Program-made: the position numbers and the translations under genes
Shown here: positions 1 through 8,395 of the stretch, piece after piece
Layout: every line of letters starts with the position of its first letter
Position numbering within the stretch: position 1 is the stretch's first letter
From: Autumnicola lenta
GTDB taxonomy: Bacteria > Bacteroidota > Bacteroidia > Flavobacteriales > Flavobacteriaceae
Direction of reading: 5' to 3'
DNA: 64,000 nt
Assembly: GCF_031846515.1 (NCBI RefSeq)
Contig: NZ_JAVRHO010000017.1
Coordinates: 31,281 to 95,280, forward strand
Notes under the pieces: generated by a model
What the model was told of the DNA's origin: nothing
The model's database searches: none
What the model saw: only the letters and a program-made list of their open reading frames with translations

Positions 1-2
1 CT

Positions 3-848
3 GTAGGTATCTGGTACTGGGATTCAGACCAAGTAACCATCCAGCATTGTGAAGCTTATAATATAAGTTCCGGTACTGGGTGTGATGGTGGTGGATTCGA
101 CCTGGACGGCGGGGTTACCAACGGCACAATGCAATATAATTATTCACATGATAACGACGGCGCTGGTTTTATGGCAGGACAGTTTAATGGCGCCAGACCA
201 ATGAAAAATATTATAATTAGGTACAACATCAGTCAAAATGATGCTGCTACCAACGGTGGCAGTGTATATCTTTTTAACGGCGGTTCCTCAAACACCATGA
301 GCGATATTATTATTCACAACAACACTTTTTATATTGCTGAACAAAATACAAATACCTCAGCCGCAGCAGTTAAATTCAACACCTGGGAGCCCATTAATAA
401 TAATGTGCAAATAATGAACAACATTTTGTACACTAGCGGTGAAGCAGACCTTATTATCTTACCTTCCGGATATGCCGCTGAATTTAAGGGCAATCTCTAT
501 TTTGCTGAAGATAATTACAAAATCCAATACCAAGGCATTAATTATAGTTCACTTGCGGATTTCCGTAGTACAGGAAACGAAGTAGAAAATGGAATCGATT
601 CAGGTCACCAGGGAGATCCTTTCCTGCTTAGACCGGGTAAAGGCGATGTAATTGGTTTTGGAAATACCCTTACCTCTTTAGAAGCCTATAAACTAAAAAC
701 CGGATCCCCGGCAATAAATGCTGGAATAGAACTTCCAGTGGACAAAGGTGTTATAGATTTTTTCGGAAACAGTCTTGTACAAATCCAATCTGAGGATATT
801 GGTGCATATACCAGTTTTCAAACAGGAAAAACAGTAGCTACCCGGTAG
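3..848 (+). CDS. Right-handed parallel beta-helix protein, 3' part (5' end outside window)
   Basis: The frame is open from base 3 with no start codon needed, so the gene begins before the window; the first Met at 129 is internal. The translation is rich in short Asn/Gly turns and alternating beta-strand residues (for example VGIWYWDSDQVTIQHCEAYN near the 5' edge, then NNVQIMNNILY). This is the pattern of pectate-lyase/PbH1 coils. Near the end, GSPAINAG followed by DIGAY is the usual close of 'choice-of-anchor Q'/beta-helix proteins. No T9SS sorting domain follows. The family is mostly secreted and acts on or binds polysaccharides; the substrate cannot be told. It is convergent with folK, with a 33-base gap. 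Confidence 0.8.
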   Translation, partial: VGIWYWDSDQVTIQHCEAYNISSGTGCDGGGFDLDGGVTNGTMQYNYSHDNDGAGFMAGQFNGARPMKNIIIRYNISQNDAATNGGSVYLFNGGSSNTMSDIIIHNNTFYIAEQNTNTSAAAVKFNTWEPINNNVQIMNNILYTSGEADLIILPSGYAAEFKGNLYFAEDNYKIQYQGINYSSLADFRSTGNEVENGIDSGHQGDPFLLRPGKGDVIGFGNTLTSLEAYKLKTGSPAINAGIELPVDKGVIDFFGNSLVQIQSEDIGAYTSFQTGKTVATR

Positions 849-881
849 GTTCTAATAACTTTTATAGGTAATCTTCACAAA

Positions 882-2021
882 TCAATTTTCAACATCATTC
901 TCTATTTCCGCCAATAAAGCAAGATAATCTTTACGGTTATTCACAAAATCTTTATCGGAAATATCTATGATCTGAACCTTCATTCCCGTTTGCGATTTAA
1001 TAAAAGAAAGGTAAGATTTATTGATTTCCATTAGATATTCCGACTGAATGTTCTGCTCATAATCGCGGCCACGCTTTTTAATATTTTCGAGCAATCTGTC
1101 GGTATTCTGATACAGATAAATGTACAACTCAGGTTTCACCAGTTCCTTGTACATAAGATGGAACAGCTTATTGTACAGCAAATATTCATCTTCCTGAAGG
1201 GTGATTTTGGCAAATATCAGCGATTTAAAAACGTCGTAATCTGAAATCACAAAATCCTTAAAAAGATCGTATTGCGAAATATCATCAGAAAGTTGCTGGT
1301 AGCGATCTGCTAAAAATGACATTTCCAGCGAAAAAGCATAACGCTCCTTATCTTCATAAAATTTCGGTAAAAACGGATTATCTTTAAAACGCTCCAGAAT
1401 CAGTTTTGCGTTGAAATCCTGGGAAATCATGGTGGAAAAACTTGTTTTTCCTGCGCCAATATTCCCTTCGACCGCTATATAATTGTAGTTTTTAAAGCTG
1501 TAATTTTTCTGCAGAAGTTTTAATTCTTCAGAAATTCGGTTTATTTCGGTTTTGTCTTTGGTCTGCTGAAGGAGTCCGGAAATTGTTTTTTTCAGAACCG
1601 GATGCATTTCTTTGGCAGCGATATCGTGTAAAGGCTGAAGTACAAATTTGCGGTTCTGCATTTCAGGATGCGGAATTTTCAGGTTTTCGGTTTCCATAAC
1701 CTCATCCTCAAAAAGCAAAATATCGAGATCCAGCGTGCGGTTCTGGTAATTCCCTGAACCTGTTCTGCTACGGCCGGCTTCAGTTTCTATTTGTAATAAT
1801 TTACGCAGCACCTCTTCCGAAGAAAATCGTGTAGCAACAGTAACGCAGGCATTAAGAAAAGAGTTTCCGTTAAAACCCCAGGCCGGAGTTTCATACACTT
1901 TAGAAATAGCTTTAACCTCCCCCACTTCTTCAAAAAGTCGATCTACAGCATCCTGCAAAAATAGAAAACGTTCGCCAACGTTGCTTCCCAGCGCAATATA
2001 GACTAATTTAGGGGAATTCAA
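882..2021 (-). CDS. folK: FolK-deoxynucleoside kinase fusion protein
   Basis: Residues 1 to about 160 are 6-hydroxymethyl-7,8-dihydropterin pyrophosphokinase (folate synthesis): ALGSNVGER near the N-terminus, NRTLDLDIL at 94-102, and IPHPEMQNRKFVLQPL just after. Residues about 178-379 are a deoxynucleoside kinase: P-loop GNIGAGKT at 186-193, ERFKDNPFLPKFY, and a C-terminal lid region with RGRDYEQ. The product would phosphorylate both a pterin alcohol and deoxynucleosides (salvage). This fusion occurs in many Flavobacteriia. At 379 aa it is the sum of the two families, and no frameshift is visible at the joint. It is divergent from the YhhQ-type gene. Confidence 0.93.
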   Translation of the reverse strand: MNSPKLVYIALGSNVGERFLFLQDAVDRLFEEVGEVKAISKVYETPAWGFNGNSFLNACVTVATRFSSEEVLRKLLQIETEAGRSRTGSGNYQNRTLDLDILLFEDEVMETENLKIPHPEMQNRKFVLQPLHDIAAKEMHPVLKKTISGLLQQTKDKTEINRISEELKLLQKNYSFKNYNYIAVEGNIGAGKTSFSTMISQDFNAKLILERFKDNPFLPKFYEDKERYAFSLEMSFLADRYQQLSDDISQYDLFKDFVISDYDVFKSLIFAKITLQEDEYLLYNKLFHLMYKELVKPELYIYLYQNTDRLLENIKKRGRDYEQNIQSEYLMEINKSYLSFIKSQTGMKVQIIDISDKDFVNNRKDYLALLAEIENDVEN

Positions 2022-2114
2022 TGGAGAAAAGATTTAATAGGACCCGGTGAAAAATTTCACAGCAAATTAAGTAAAACAAAATCACATCTCCTTAATTTCG
2101 CCTCAAGTCTTTAA

Positions 2115-2840
2115 AAAAATAATGTAACGCAACTTCATATTAGAGACCAACTTTCAGCACAAAGGATTTATCTTATTCTGGGGGCTTTATTTATCGCTTC
2201 CCTGGTAGTTTCCAACCTCATTTTTCAGAAATATTTTTACTGGGATTTCTTCGGATTTTACACTTTTGAAATTTCCGTAGGGATTTTACCCTATCCTGTC
2301 ACTTTTCTTATTACTGACATTATTAGTGAAGTTTATGGCAAACGCAAAGCCAACCAGATTGTAACTGCCGGAATTTTCGCCTCCTTTTTTTCCTTACTCA
2401 TCATTTTTCTGGCAGACGCTGTTCCTGCCACAACATGGTCTCCTGTTGGCAACCAACTTTTCACAACAGTCTTTGGCGCCACTACCATTGCGGTTTTTGC
2501 TTCTATGGTAGCCTACCTCCTCGCCCAATATATCGACATTCAGCTGTTCCATTTCTGGAAAAAACTCACTAAAGGAAAACATTTATGGCTGCGGAATAAT
2601 TTTTCAACTTTCCTGTCACAGTTCGTAGATACTTTTTCGGTCTTATTTTTGCTCTGTAGTTTCAATAAAATTGAATGGAACCTGTTTGGCGGATTGTTAC
2701 TTAGCGGATTCCTTTTTAAAGTTCTGGTTGCCGCTTTAGACACTCCGTTTTTATACCTGGGTGTCTATGCACTTAGAAAAAAGTTTGGTCTGAAGCAAGG
2801 CGAAGAATTAAAAGATCCCGGACAGGATTTAAAAGTATAG
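2115..2840 (+). CDS. yhhQ: Queuosine precursor transporter, YhhQ family; start codon unclear
   Basis: The frame opens after the stop at 2112-2114 and runs to 2840. From about 2163 it reads RIYLILGALFIASLVVSNLI, then EISVGILPYPVTFLITDIISE, the Vut_1/YhhQ family of membrane carriers importing queuosine precursors. Several hydrophobic segments are visible. The first in-frame ATG, at 2505, lies mid-protein and would lose about half of the membrane segments. No ATG, GTG or TTG exists in frame between 2115 and 2505. An ATG at 2122 is one frame off and is followed directly by TAA. Either a rare start (ACG 2127, ATT 2139) is used or one base was lost after the ATG. The next gene begins 3 bases after the stop, so the two are probably co-transcribed. 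Confidence 0.8.
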   Translation, partial: KNNVTQLHIRDQLSAQRIYLILGALFIASLVVSNLIFQKYFYWDFFGFYTFEISVGILPYPVTFLITDIISEVYGKRKANQIVTAGIFASFFSLLIIFLADAVPATTWSPVGNQLFTTVFGATTIAVFASMVAYLLAQYIDIQLFHFWKKLTKGKHLWLRNNFSTFLSQFVDTFSVLFLLCSFNKIEWNLFGGLLLSGFLFKVLVAALDTPFLYLGVYALRKKFGLKQGEELKDPGQDLKV

Positions 2841-2843
2841 TTT

Positions 2844-5531
2844 ATGAAAAAAGCACTTAAGATATTCGGAATTTTCATTTTAGTGGTGGTTATTATTTTA
2901 ATCGCCGCTCCCTTTGTTTTCGAAACACAAATTGAAAATTTTGTAAAAAAAACAATCAATAAAAATGTGAACGCCCAGGTTGAATTCAGCGAGATTGACC
3001 TTAGCTTTTTCAGAAGTTTTCCTCAGGCGACGGTAGTTCTTAGTGATGTGAGTGTGATTAACAAAGCTCCTTTTGAAGGAGATACGCTGGCATTAAGCGA
3101 AGAAGTGCTGTTGGAAATGTCTGTTAAAGAACTTTTTAAGGGCAGTGAAGAACCAAAAAGTATAGATGAATTCCGCCTGAATAATGCTTATGTAAACATA
3201 AAAGTGGACTCCCTTGGAAATGCCAATTATGATATTGCTATTGAAGATACCACGGCTACGGCCACCGTAGACACTACTACTGCCAGCGGGTTTAGCCTGG
3301 ACTTAAAACATTACGAAATCAACAATTCCCGATTAAAATATGTAGATGAAGGTTCTAAAATGGCCCTTATTCTTGAAGATTTTAACCACAACGGCACCGG
3401 CGATTTTTCGCTGGACGAGAGTGAACTGGATACTGAAACAAATGCTTTGGTAACCTTTGATTTTGACGGGACCAATTATTTAAACCGAAACCGGATTGCG
3501 CTGGATGCGGTTATCCAAATGGATCTTGAAAATATGAGGTATACTTTCCTGGAGAATGAAGCAACAATTAACCAGTTACCACTAACTTTTGATGGTTATG
3601 TACAGGTAAATGACGATAATAGCGAAATTGACCTCAGTTTTAAAACCCCATCTTCTGACTTTAAGAATTTCCTTGCTGTTATTCCTGAAGAATATGCAAA
3701 GAATATAGAAAATGTTGAAACTAATGGAGATTTTGTCGTAAACGGAATGATCCGTGGGGTTGTTGACGAAACCTATATCCCAAAGATGGATATTAAAGTA
3801 AGTTCGAATAATGCATCCTTCAAATATCCAGATTTACCGAAAAGCGTTCAGGATATTAACCTGGATTTAAAAATTATCAATGAAATCGGACTTGTAGATG
3901 ACACCTATATCACTTTTGACAATGTCACCTTCCGGATAGATCAGGACAGGTTTGCTGCTAACGGAAGTGTGCGCAATCTTATGGAAAACATGCTGGTAAA
4001 CCTGAATGTAAATGGAACCATAAATTTGGCAAATATCGAGCAGGCGTATCCGCTGGACATGGATTTAGACCTCAACGGAATCTTAACCGCCGACCTTACT
4101 ACCAGTTTTGACATGAATTCTATTGAAAATGAACAATATCAAAATGTAAACAGTAAGGGAACTGCCAGCATCAGGAATTTTAGCTACAGGTCTCCTGAAA
4201 TCCCCAATGAAGTGCAAATTGCCAGTGCCAACCTCAACTTTAACCAGGGAAATGTGACAGTGCCGGAATTGAAAATGACTACGGGACAAACCGATATCAC
4301 TGCTTCTGGAAATATTCAGAATTTAATGGGTTATCTTTTTACTGAACAGGCTTTAAAAGGAAACTTTCAGGTGAATTCCAACACATTTGTAGTAAATGAT
4401 TTTATGGTTGCTGAAACTGAAGAAACCGCTGCAGAAGATAATGAAGCAACTTCAGAAGAAAACACTCCAGCCCCAACTAACGGGGAAGAAGCTGTGAAAA
4501 TCCCTTCTTTCCTGGATGTGCAGGTTGCCTTTAATGCCAGCCGGGTTCTGTACGATAACCTTGAGCTAAAAAACACTACAGGAACAATTATTCTTAGGGA
4601 TGAGACCGCTACGCTGCAAAATGTGACCAGTAATATTTTTGAAGGAAGTATTGCTTTGGACGGGAATGTTTCAACAAAAAATCCCACGCCTACTTTCCAG
4701 ATGGACCTGAACCTGAATTCACTTAACATCGCCCAGTCCTTTAATAGTATGGAAATGCTGCAGGCACTCGCACCAATTGCAAATGCCCTGGAAGGAAAAT
4801 TACAGACCACTTTAAACCTGCAGGGAAATTTAAATAATGATATGACTCCGCAGCTCCAAAGCCTTGCCGGAAATGCCTTAGCACAAATATTAACTGCAGA
4901 AATAAATCCGGATAATATGCCATTGCTGAGCAGGTTGGATAATGAGTTAAGTTTTATAGACCTTAACGATATTGATCTCGACAATCTTAGAACCAATCTT
5001 ACATTTAATAACGGAAATGTGGAAATTTCCCCCTTTAATTTTGACGTGGAAGGAATAAACGTGGAAGTTGCAGGTTCGCACGGTTTTGATATGGATATGA
5101 ATTACAGCGTAAACCTGGATGTTCCTGCGAGATACCTGGGAAGCCAAATTGGAGGTGCGATCGGGCAGTTAAGTGGCGAAAATATTCAGGATATGATGGT
5201 AGCACTACCGGTGAACCTAAGCGGAACTTTTGATAATCCGCAGATTAACCTGAACATGCAGCAGGCGGTCACAAATCTTACTCAGAAGATCGCTCAGCAG
5301 CAAAAAGAGAAACTGCAGCAAAGAGGGCTTGACGCCATAAATGATGTTTTAAAAGGCAGAAGAACTACAGATAATTCAGCGCCACAGGATCCTACCGCCG
5401 CAGACAGCACCGCAACTCCGCAACAGACTCCGCCGCAAAGTAATGAAGATAAGGTAGAGGAAGCAGCACGTAACATTCTTGGCGGAATTCTAAACAACAG
5501 GACGAAAAAGAAGGATACTACCGGGAACTAG
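2844..5531 (+). CDS. AsmA-like family protein
   Basis: 895 aa. Residues about 7-27 form a single N-terminal membrane anchor (FGIFILVVVIILIAAPFVF), followed by the family's opening: 'ENFVKKTINKNVNAQVEF', then SFFRSFPQATVVLSDVSV. The rest is long beta-rich sequence with repeated 'ASGNIQNL/ NGTINLAN' style strands. A C-terminal AsmA_2-like part (about 640-800) has LEGKLQTTLNLQGNL and 'NLSGTFDNPQINL'. The last 80 residues are low-complexity Gln/Pro/Thr/Asp. AsmA/TamB-type proteins bridge inner and outer membranes and are tied to lipid transport and outer-membrane assembly. The specific role here is inference. Confidence 0.85.
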   Translation: MKKALKIFGIFILVVVIILIAAPFVFETQIENFVKKTINKNVNAQVEFSEIDLSFFRSFPQATVVLSDVSVINKAPFEGDTLALSEEVLLEMSVKELFKGSEEPKSIDEFRLNNAYVNIKVDSLGNANYDIAIEDTTATATVDTTTASGFSLDLKHYEINNSRLKYVDEGSKMALILEDFNHNGTGDFSLDESELDTETNALVTFDFDGTNYLNRNRIALDAVIQMDLENMRYTFLENEATINQLPLTFDGYVQVNDDNSEIDLSFKTPSSDFKNFLAVIPEEYAKNIENVETNGDFVVNGMIRGVVDETYIPKMDIKVSSNNASFKYPDLPKSVQDINLDLKIINEIGLVDDTYITFDNVTFRIDQDRFAANGSVRNLMENMLVNLNVNGTINLANIEQAYPLDMDLDLNGILTADLTTSFDMNSIENEQYQNVNSKGTASIRNFSYRSPEIPNEVQIASANLNFNQGNVTVPELKMTTGQTDITASGNIQNLMGYLFTEQALKGNFQVNSNTFVVNDFMVAETEETAAEDNEATSEENTPAPTNGEEAVKIPSFLDVQVAFNASRVLYDNLELKNTTGTIILRDETATLQNVTSNIFEGSIALDGNVSTKNPTPTFQMDLNLNSLNIAQSFNSMEMLQALAPIANALEGKLQTTLNLQGNLNNDMTPQLQSLAGNALAQILTAEINPDNMPLLSRLDNELSFIDLNDIDLDNLRTNLTFNNGNVEISPFNFDVEGINVEVAGSHGFDMDMNYSVNLDVPARYLGSQIGGAIGQLSGENIQDMMVALPVNLSGTFDNPQINLNMQQAVTNLTQKIAQQQKEKLQQRGLDAINDVLKGRRTTDNSAPQDPTAADSTATPQQTPPQSNEDKVEEAARNILGGILNNRTKKKDTTGN

Positions 5532-5868
5532 TGAAGGGTAAAAGAAGTGGAGAGTGGAAGAAGTGGAGAGAGGAGAGTGAAAAGATTTTTTTCTTTTCTC
5601 TTCACTTTCTACTAAAACGGCTTATTCAAAAAATGGCAATTTTCATCCTTAATTTTAAATGATGTTTCCTAATTAAAAGAATACAGGTACGGTTATAAAT
5701 CAGACCTGACAGGTTTTAAAAACCTGTCAGGTCTTGCTTCCTTTTACAAAAAGTCTAAGTCAAAATTTGGCAATTATTGCTCTTATATACGCTCGTTTAC
5801 AGACAGAACTTGGAAGCTAATGAAGAGTTCAAAAAGGATATTTCCTCTCTCCGCTTTCCACTAAAAAA
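5532..5868. other. Intergenic region with repeats, no gene
   Basis: It begins with a purine-rich stretch (GAAGTGGAGA-like units, 5547-5586) facing a pyrimidine-rich one (5588-5610), which could fold imperfectly. A related CTCTCCGCTTTCCACTAAAA string recurs at the other end (about 5847-5866). In between lie one AAAATGGCAATTTTC repeat (5631-5645) and a 33-bp perfect hairpin (5702-5734). No open frame of note. Confidence 0.7.
5702..5734. repeat. 33-bp palindromic repeat (AACCTGNCAGGTTTT family)
   Basis: Two 16-base arms, AGACCTGACAGGTTTT and its exact complement, are separated by one base. The same architecture recurs at 10151-10183 and 10495-10527. It lies between the AsmA-like gene (+) and the DUF2797 gene (-), whose ends converge, so it may act as a bidirectional terminator. 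Confidence 0.85.
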
Positions 5869-6663
5869 TCACGAAACATTCAGCTGTACCACGTAACCTT
5901 CGTGCGCACGTACGTTAAAAGCTGTACCATCTTCAAAAATCAGGTATTGTCCTTTAATTCCTTTTAGAACTCCTTCATAAAACGCACTTTTCTTTAAGGT
6001 CAGCGTTTTTACTTTCTTAGGAAATTCCAGTACGGGGAATTCAATTTCGGTTTCTTTGTTACTGGCCAGGTAATATTGTTTGGCTTCTTCAGGAATAAAA
6101 TCCTTCAGTTTTTCTCTTTCTTCAGCTAAATCCAGATCCAGAATATCGTTGGTAAGCATTTTGCGCCAGTTGGTTTTGTCTGAAACATGATCTTTTAATG
6201 CCACCTCTGTAATTCCAGCGAGATACCTGTTGGGCACTTCCACAATTTCTATAGCCTCGTGCGCTCCCTGATCGATCCAGCGTGTAAGCACCTGGCTCCT
6301 GCGCGTCACCCCAACCTTCACATTGCTGGAATTAGCAAGATATACCACGTGTGGCTGGAGTTGCGACTGCTTTTCGTATTCCAGGTCCCTATCTTCCTCA
6401 CCCAAATGTGCTTTACTTAATTCTGGCCTCATAATCCAGTCTCCTGCCTGCGGAATACTACTCCAGCAGTCATAGCAAAATCCGCTTCTAAACACTTTTT
6501 TCTGTTTAGCACAGTTAATACACTGAAACTGAAGAAAATTTATACTAAGTTTCTTGTTTAGAACCTGGTTAAGGTTAAGAAAGTCCGATTCGAAAAGCAG
6601 GTAATATTGAACGGTATCTGTAAGTTCCGTTTTCATTTTGGTAAGCACACCTTCGTACCTCAT
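5869..6663 (-). CDS. DUF2797 domain-containing protein
   Basis: 264 aa. It has the family's zinc-ribbon-like cysteines at C48, C51, C63 and C66 (CINC ... CYDC). These are followed by a GIY-YIG-nuclease-like core: HVVYLANSSNVKVGVTR, then RWIDQGAHEAI and 'AGITEVALKDHVSDKTNWR'. Whether the GIY-YIG-like core is catalytic is not known; the family has no assigned function. The start MRYEGVLTK is the usual N-terminus of the family. It is convergent with the AsmA-like gene and divergent from the GH3 gene. Confidence 0.85.
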   Translation of the reverse strand: MRYEGVLTKMKTELTDTVQYYLLFESDFLNLNQVLNKKLSINFLQFQCINCAKQKKVFRSGFCYDCWSSIPQAGDWIMRPELSKAHLGEEDRDLEYEKQSQLQPHVVYLANSSNVKVGVTRRSQVLTRWIDQGAHEAIEIVEVPNRYLAGITEVALKDHVSDKTNWRKMLTNDILDLDLAEEREKLKDFIPEEAKQYYLASNKETEIEFPVLEFPKKVKTLTLKKSAFYEGVLKGIKGQYLIFEDGTAFNVRAHEGYVVQLNVS

Positions 6664-6783
6664 AGATTTGGTATTATTCTTTGTTGAAACGATTTTTTTT
6701 GCAGGCTGTAAAGTTTAGTTTATTTTTAGCCAACCAACCATTTTATGCCCTTAAGACTTAGCGCGTAAAGTTAAAAATAAATA

Positions 6784-8295
6784 ATGCCAATTCCGTTAGT
6801 AAATTCTGTTGCCTCCTGGTTCCTTAAAAAACGGATCCACCAAATGGAATTATTTATAAAGTACCCTCACGAGGTACAGCATGAGCTTTTAAAAAACCTG
6901 ATCTCAAAAGCAAAAAACACTGAAGTTGGCAGGAAATACGACTTTGCTTCCATAAAAGGTTATCAGGACTTTGCAGATCGTGTTCCGGTTCAGAAATACG
7001 AAGATTATGAACCCAATATTGAAAGGAGCAGGCGCGGTGAGAACAATATTTTCTGGCCCACCCCAATTAAATGGTTCGCGAAATCCAGTGGAACGACCAA
7101 TGCTAAGAGCAAGTTTATCCCTGTAAGCGACGATTCGCTCGAAAATTGCCACTTTTCGGCAGGCAAGGATATGTTATGTATGTATCTAAATAACAATCCG
7201 CAGTCGCAAATGTTTGCAGGCAAAAATCTAAGACTGGGAGGCAGCAAGGAAATTTACCGCGATAATGGCACAGCTTACGGGGATCTTTCAGCAATATTAA
7301 TAGACAATATGCCTTTTTGGGCAGAATTTAGCAGCACTCCGAGTAATGAAGTTTCGCTAATGCACAACTGGGAAGTGAAAATGCAGGCGATTGTAGACGA
7401 AACTATAAAGGAAAGAGTAACCAGCCTTGCCGGTGTGCCTTCCTGGATGCTCGTTTTGCTAAACAATGTGCTGGAAACTACCGGAAAAGGCAATTTATTT
7501 GAAGTCTGGCCGCACCTGGAAGTATATTTTCACGGGGGTGTTAGTTTTAATCCTTACGCACCGCAATATCAAAAGATATTGCCAAAGGAAGATTTCCGGT
7601 TTTATGAAATTTACAATGCGAGCGAAGGATTTTTTGCCTGCCAGGATCAAAACGATTCCAAAGAATTGTTGCTGATGCTGGACTACGGAATCTTCTACGA
7701 ATTTATTCCGATGAATACTTATAATACTTCAGAAGAAAAGCTTATTCCGTTAAGCGAGGTCGAAATTGGTGAAAATTATGCAGTCGTTATAACTACAAAT
7801 GCCGGGCTATGGCGTTATAAAATCGGCGATACCGTTCGTTTTACTTCCATAAATCCTTATCGAATAAAAGTTTCGGGCAGGACAAAGCACCATATAAATG
7901 TTTTTGGAGAAGAGCTTATTATTGAAAATGCCGAAGAAGCCCTAAAAAAAGTTTCCCTTGTCACAAATTGTGAAATTATGGACTATACCGTGGCACCTAT
8001 TTTTATGGAAGGCAAAGAAAAAGGCTCCCACGAATGGATTATTGAATTTCTCACTCCGCCACGGGACCTTGAAAACTTTAAAATTCAGCTGGACAAGGCG
8101 CTACAGGAAATAAACAGCGATTATGAGGCCAAACGCTTTAATAATATGACGCTTAATATGCTCAAAATTCACCAGGCACGTAAAGACCTCTTTTATGACT
8201 GGCTTAAAAAGAACGACAAATTAGGCGGCCAGCATAAAATTCCCAGGCTTTCAAATTCAAGAAAATACGTTGAAGAATTACTTACGATGATGTAA
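6784..8295 (+). CDS. GH3 auxin-responsive promoter family protein (adenylate-forming amide synthetase fold)
   Basis: 503 aa, full length for bacterial GH3 proteins. Seen: WFAKSSGTTNAKSKFIPVS at about 98-116 (the Ser/Thr-rich ATP/phosphate motif), 'YNASEGFFACQD' near 279-290 (the adenylating-enzyme YxAsEg motif), and LWRYKIGDTVRF about 345. Plant GH3 enzymes join amino acids to acyl hormones through an acyl-adenylate. Bacterial members are widespread in Bacteroidota, and their substrate is not generally known. It stands alone, with about 100 bases to the next gene on each side. Confidence 0.88.
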   Translation: MPIPLVNSVASWFLKKRIHQMELFIKYPHEVQHELLKNLISKAKNTEVGRKYDFASIKGYQDFADRVPVQKYEDYEPNIERSRRGENNIFWPTPIKWFAKSSGTTNAKSKFIPVSDDSLENCHFSAGKDMLCMYLNNNPQSQMFAGKNLRLGGSKEIYRDNGTAYGDLSAILIDNMPFWAEFSSTPSNEVSLMHNWEVKMQAIVDETIKERVTSLAGVPSWMLVLLNNVLETTGKGNLFEVWPHLEVYFHGGVSFNPYAPQYQKILPKEDFRFYEIYNASEGFFACQDQNDSKELLLMLDYGIFYEFIPMNTYNTSEEKLIPLSEVEIGENYAVVITTNAGLWRYKIGDTVRFTSINPYRIKVSGRTKHHINVFGEELIIENAEEALKKVSLVTNCEIMDYTVAPIFMEGKEKGSHEWIIEFLTPPRDLENFKIQLDKALQEINSDYEAKRFNNMTLNMLKIHQARKDLFYDWLKKNDKLGGQHKIPRLSNSRKYVEELLTMM

Positions 8296-8360
8296 AAGAT
8301 GTATCCCGAAATTTGACAATTATCGGCTTCTATTTTCCTTCTCTTTGCAGGAATAAAGGT

Positions 8361-8389
8361 TTGAAGATTTGGGTTTATACGTATCTTTG
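8361..8389 (+). promoter_or_regulatory. Bacteroidota-type promoter (TTG-N18-TATCTTTG)
   Basis: TTG at 8361-8363 and TATCTTTG at 8382-8389, spaced 18 bases. This fits the flavobacterial consensus TTG-N17-23-TAnnTTTG exactly. The -7 box ends 6 bases before the ATG at 8396, so the transcript would start at or next to the start codon. Confidence 0.6.
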
Positions 8390-8395
8390 GCCCCT

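Noticed and set aside
2505..2840. A 111-aa gene starting at ATG 2505
   Set aside because: The conserved protein continues upstream in the same frame for more than 100 codons, so 2505 is an internal Met.
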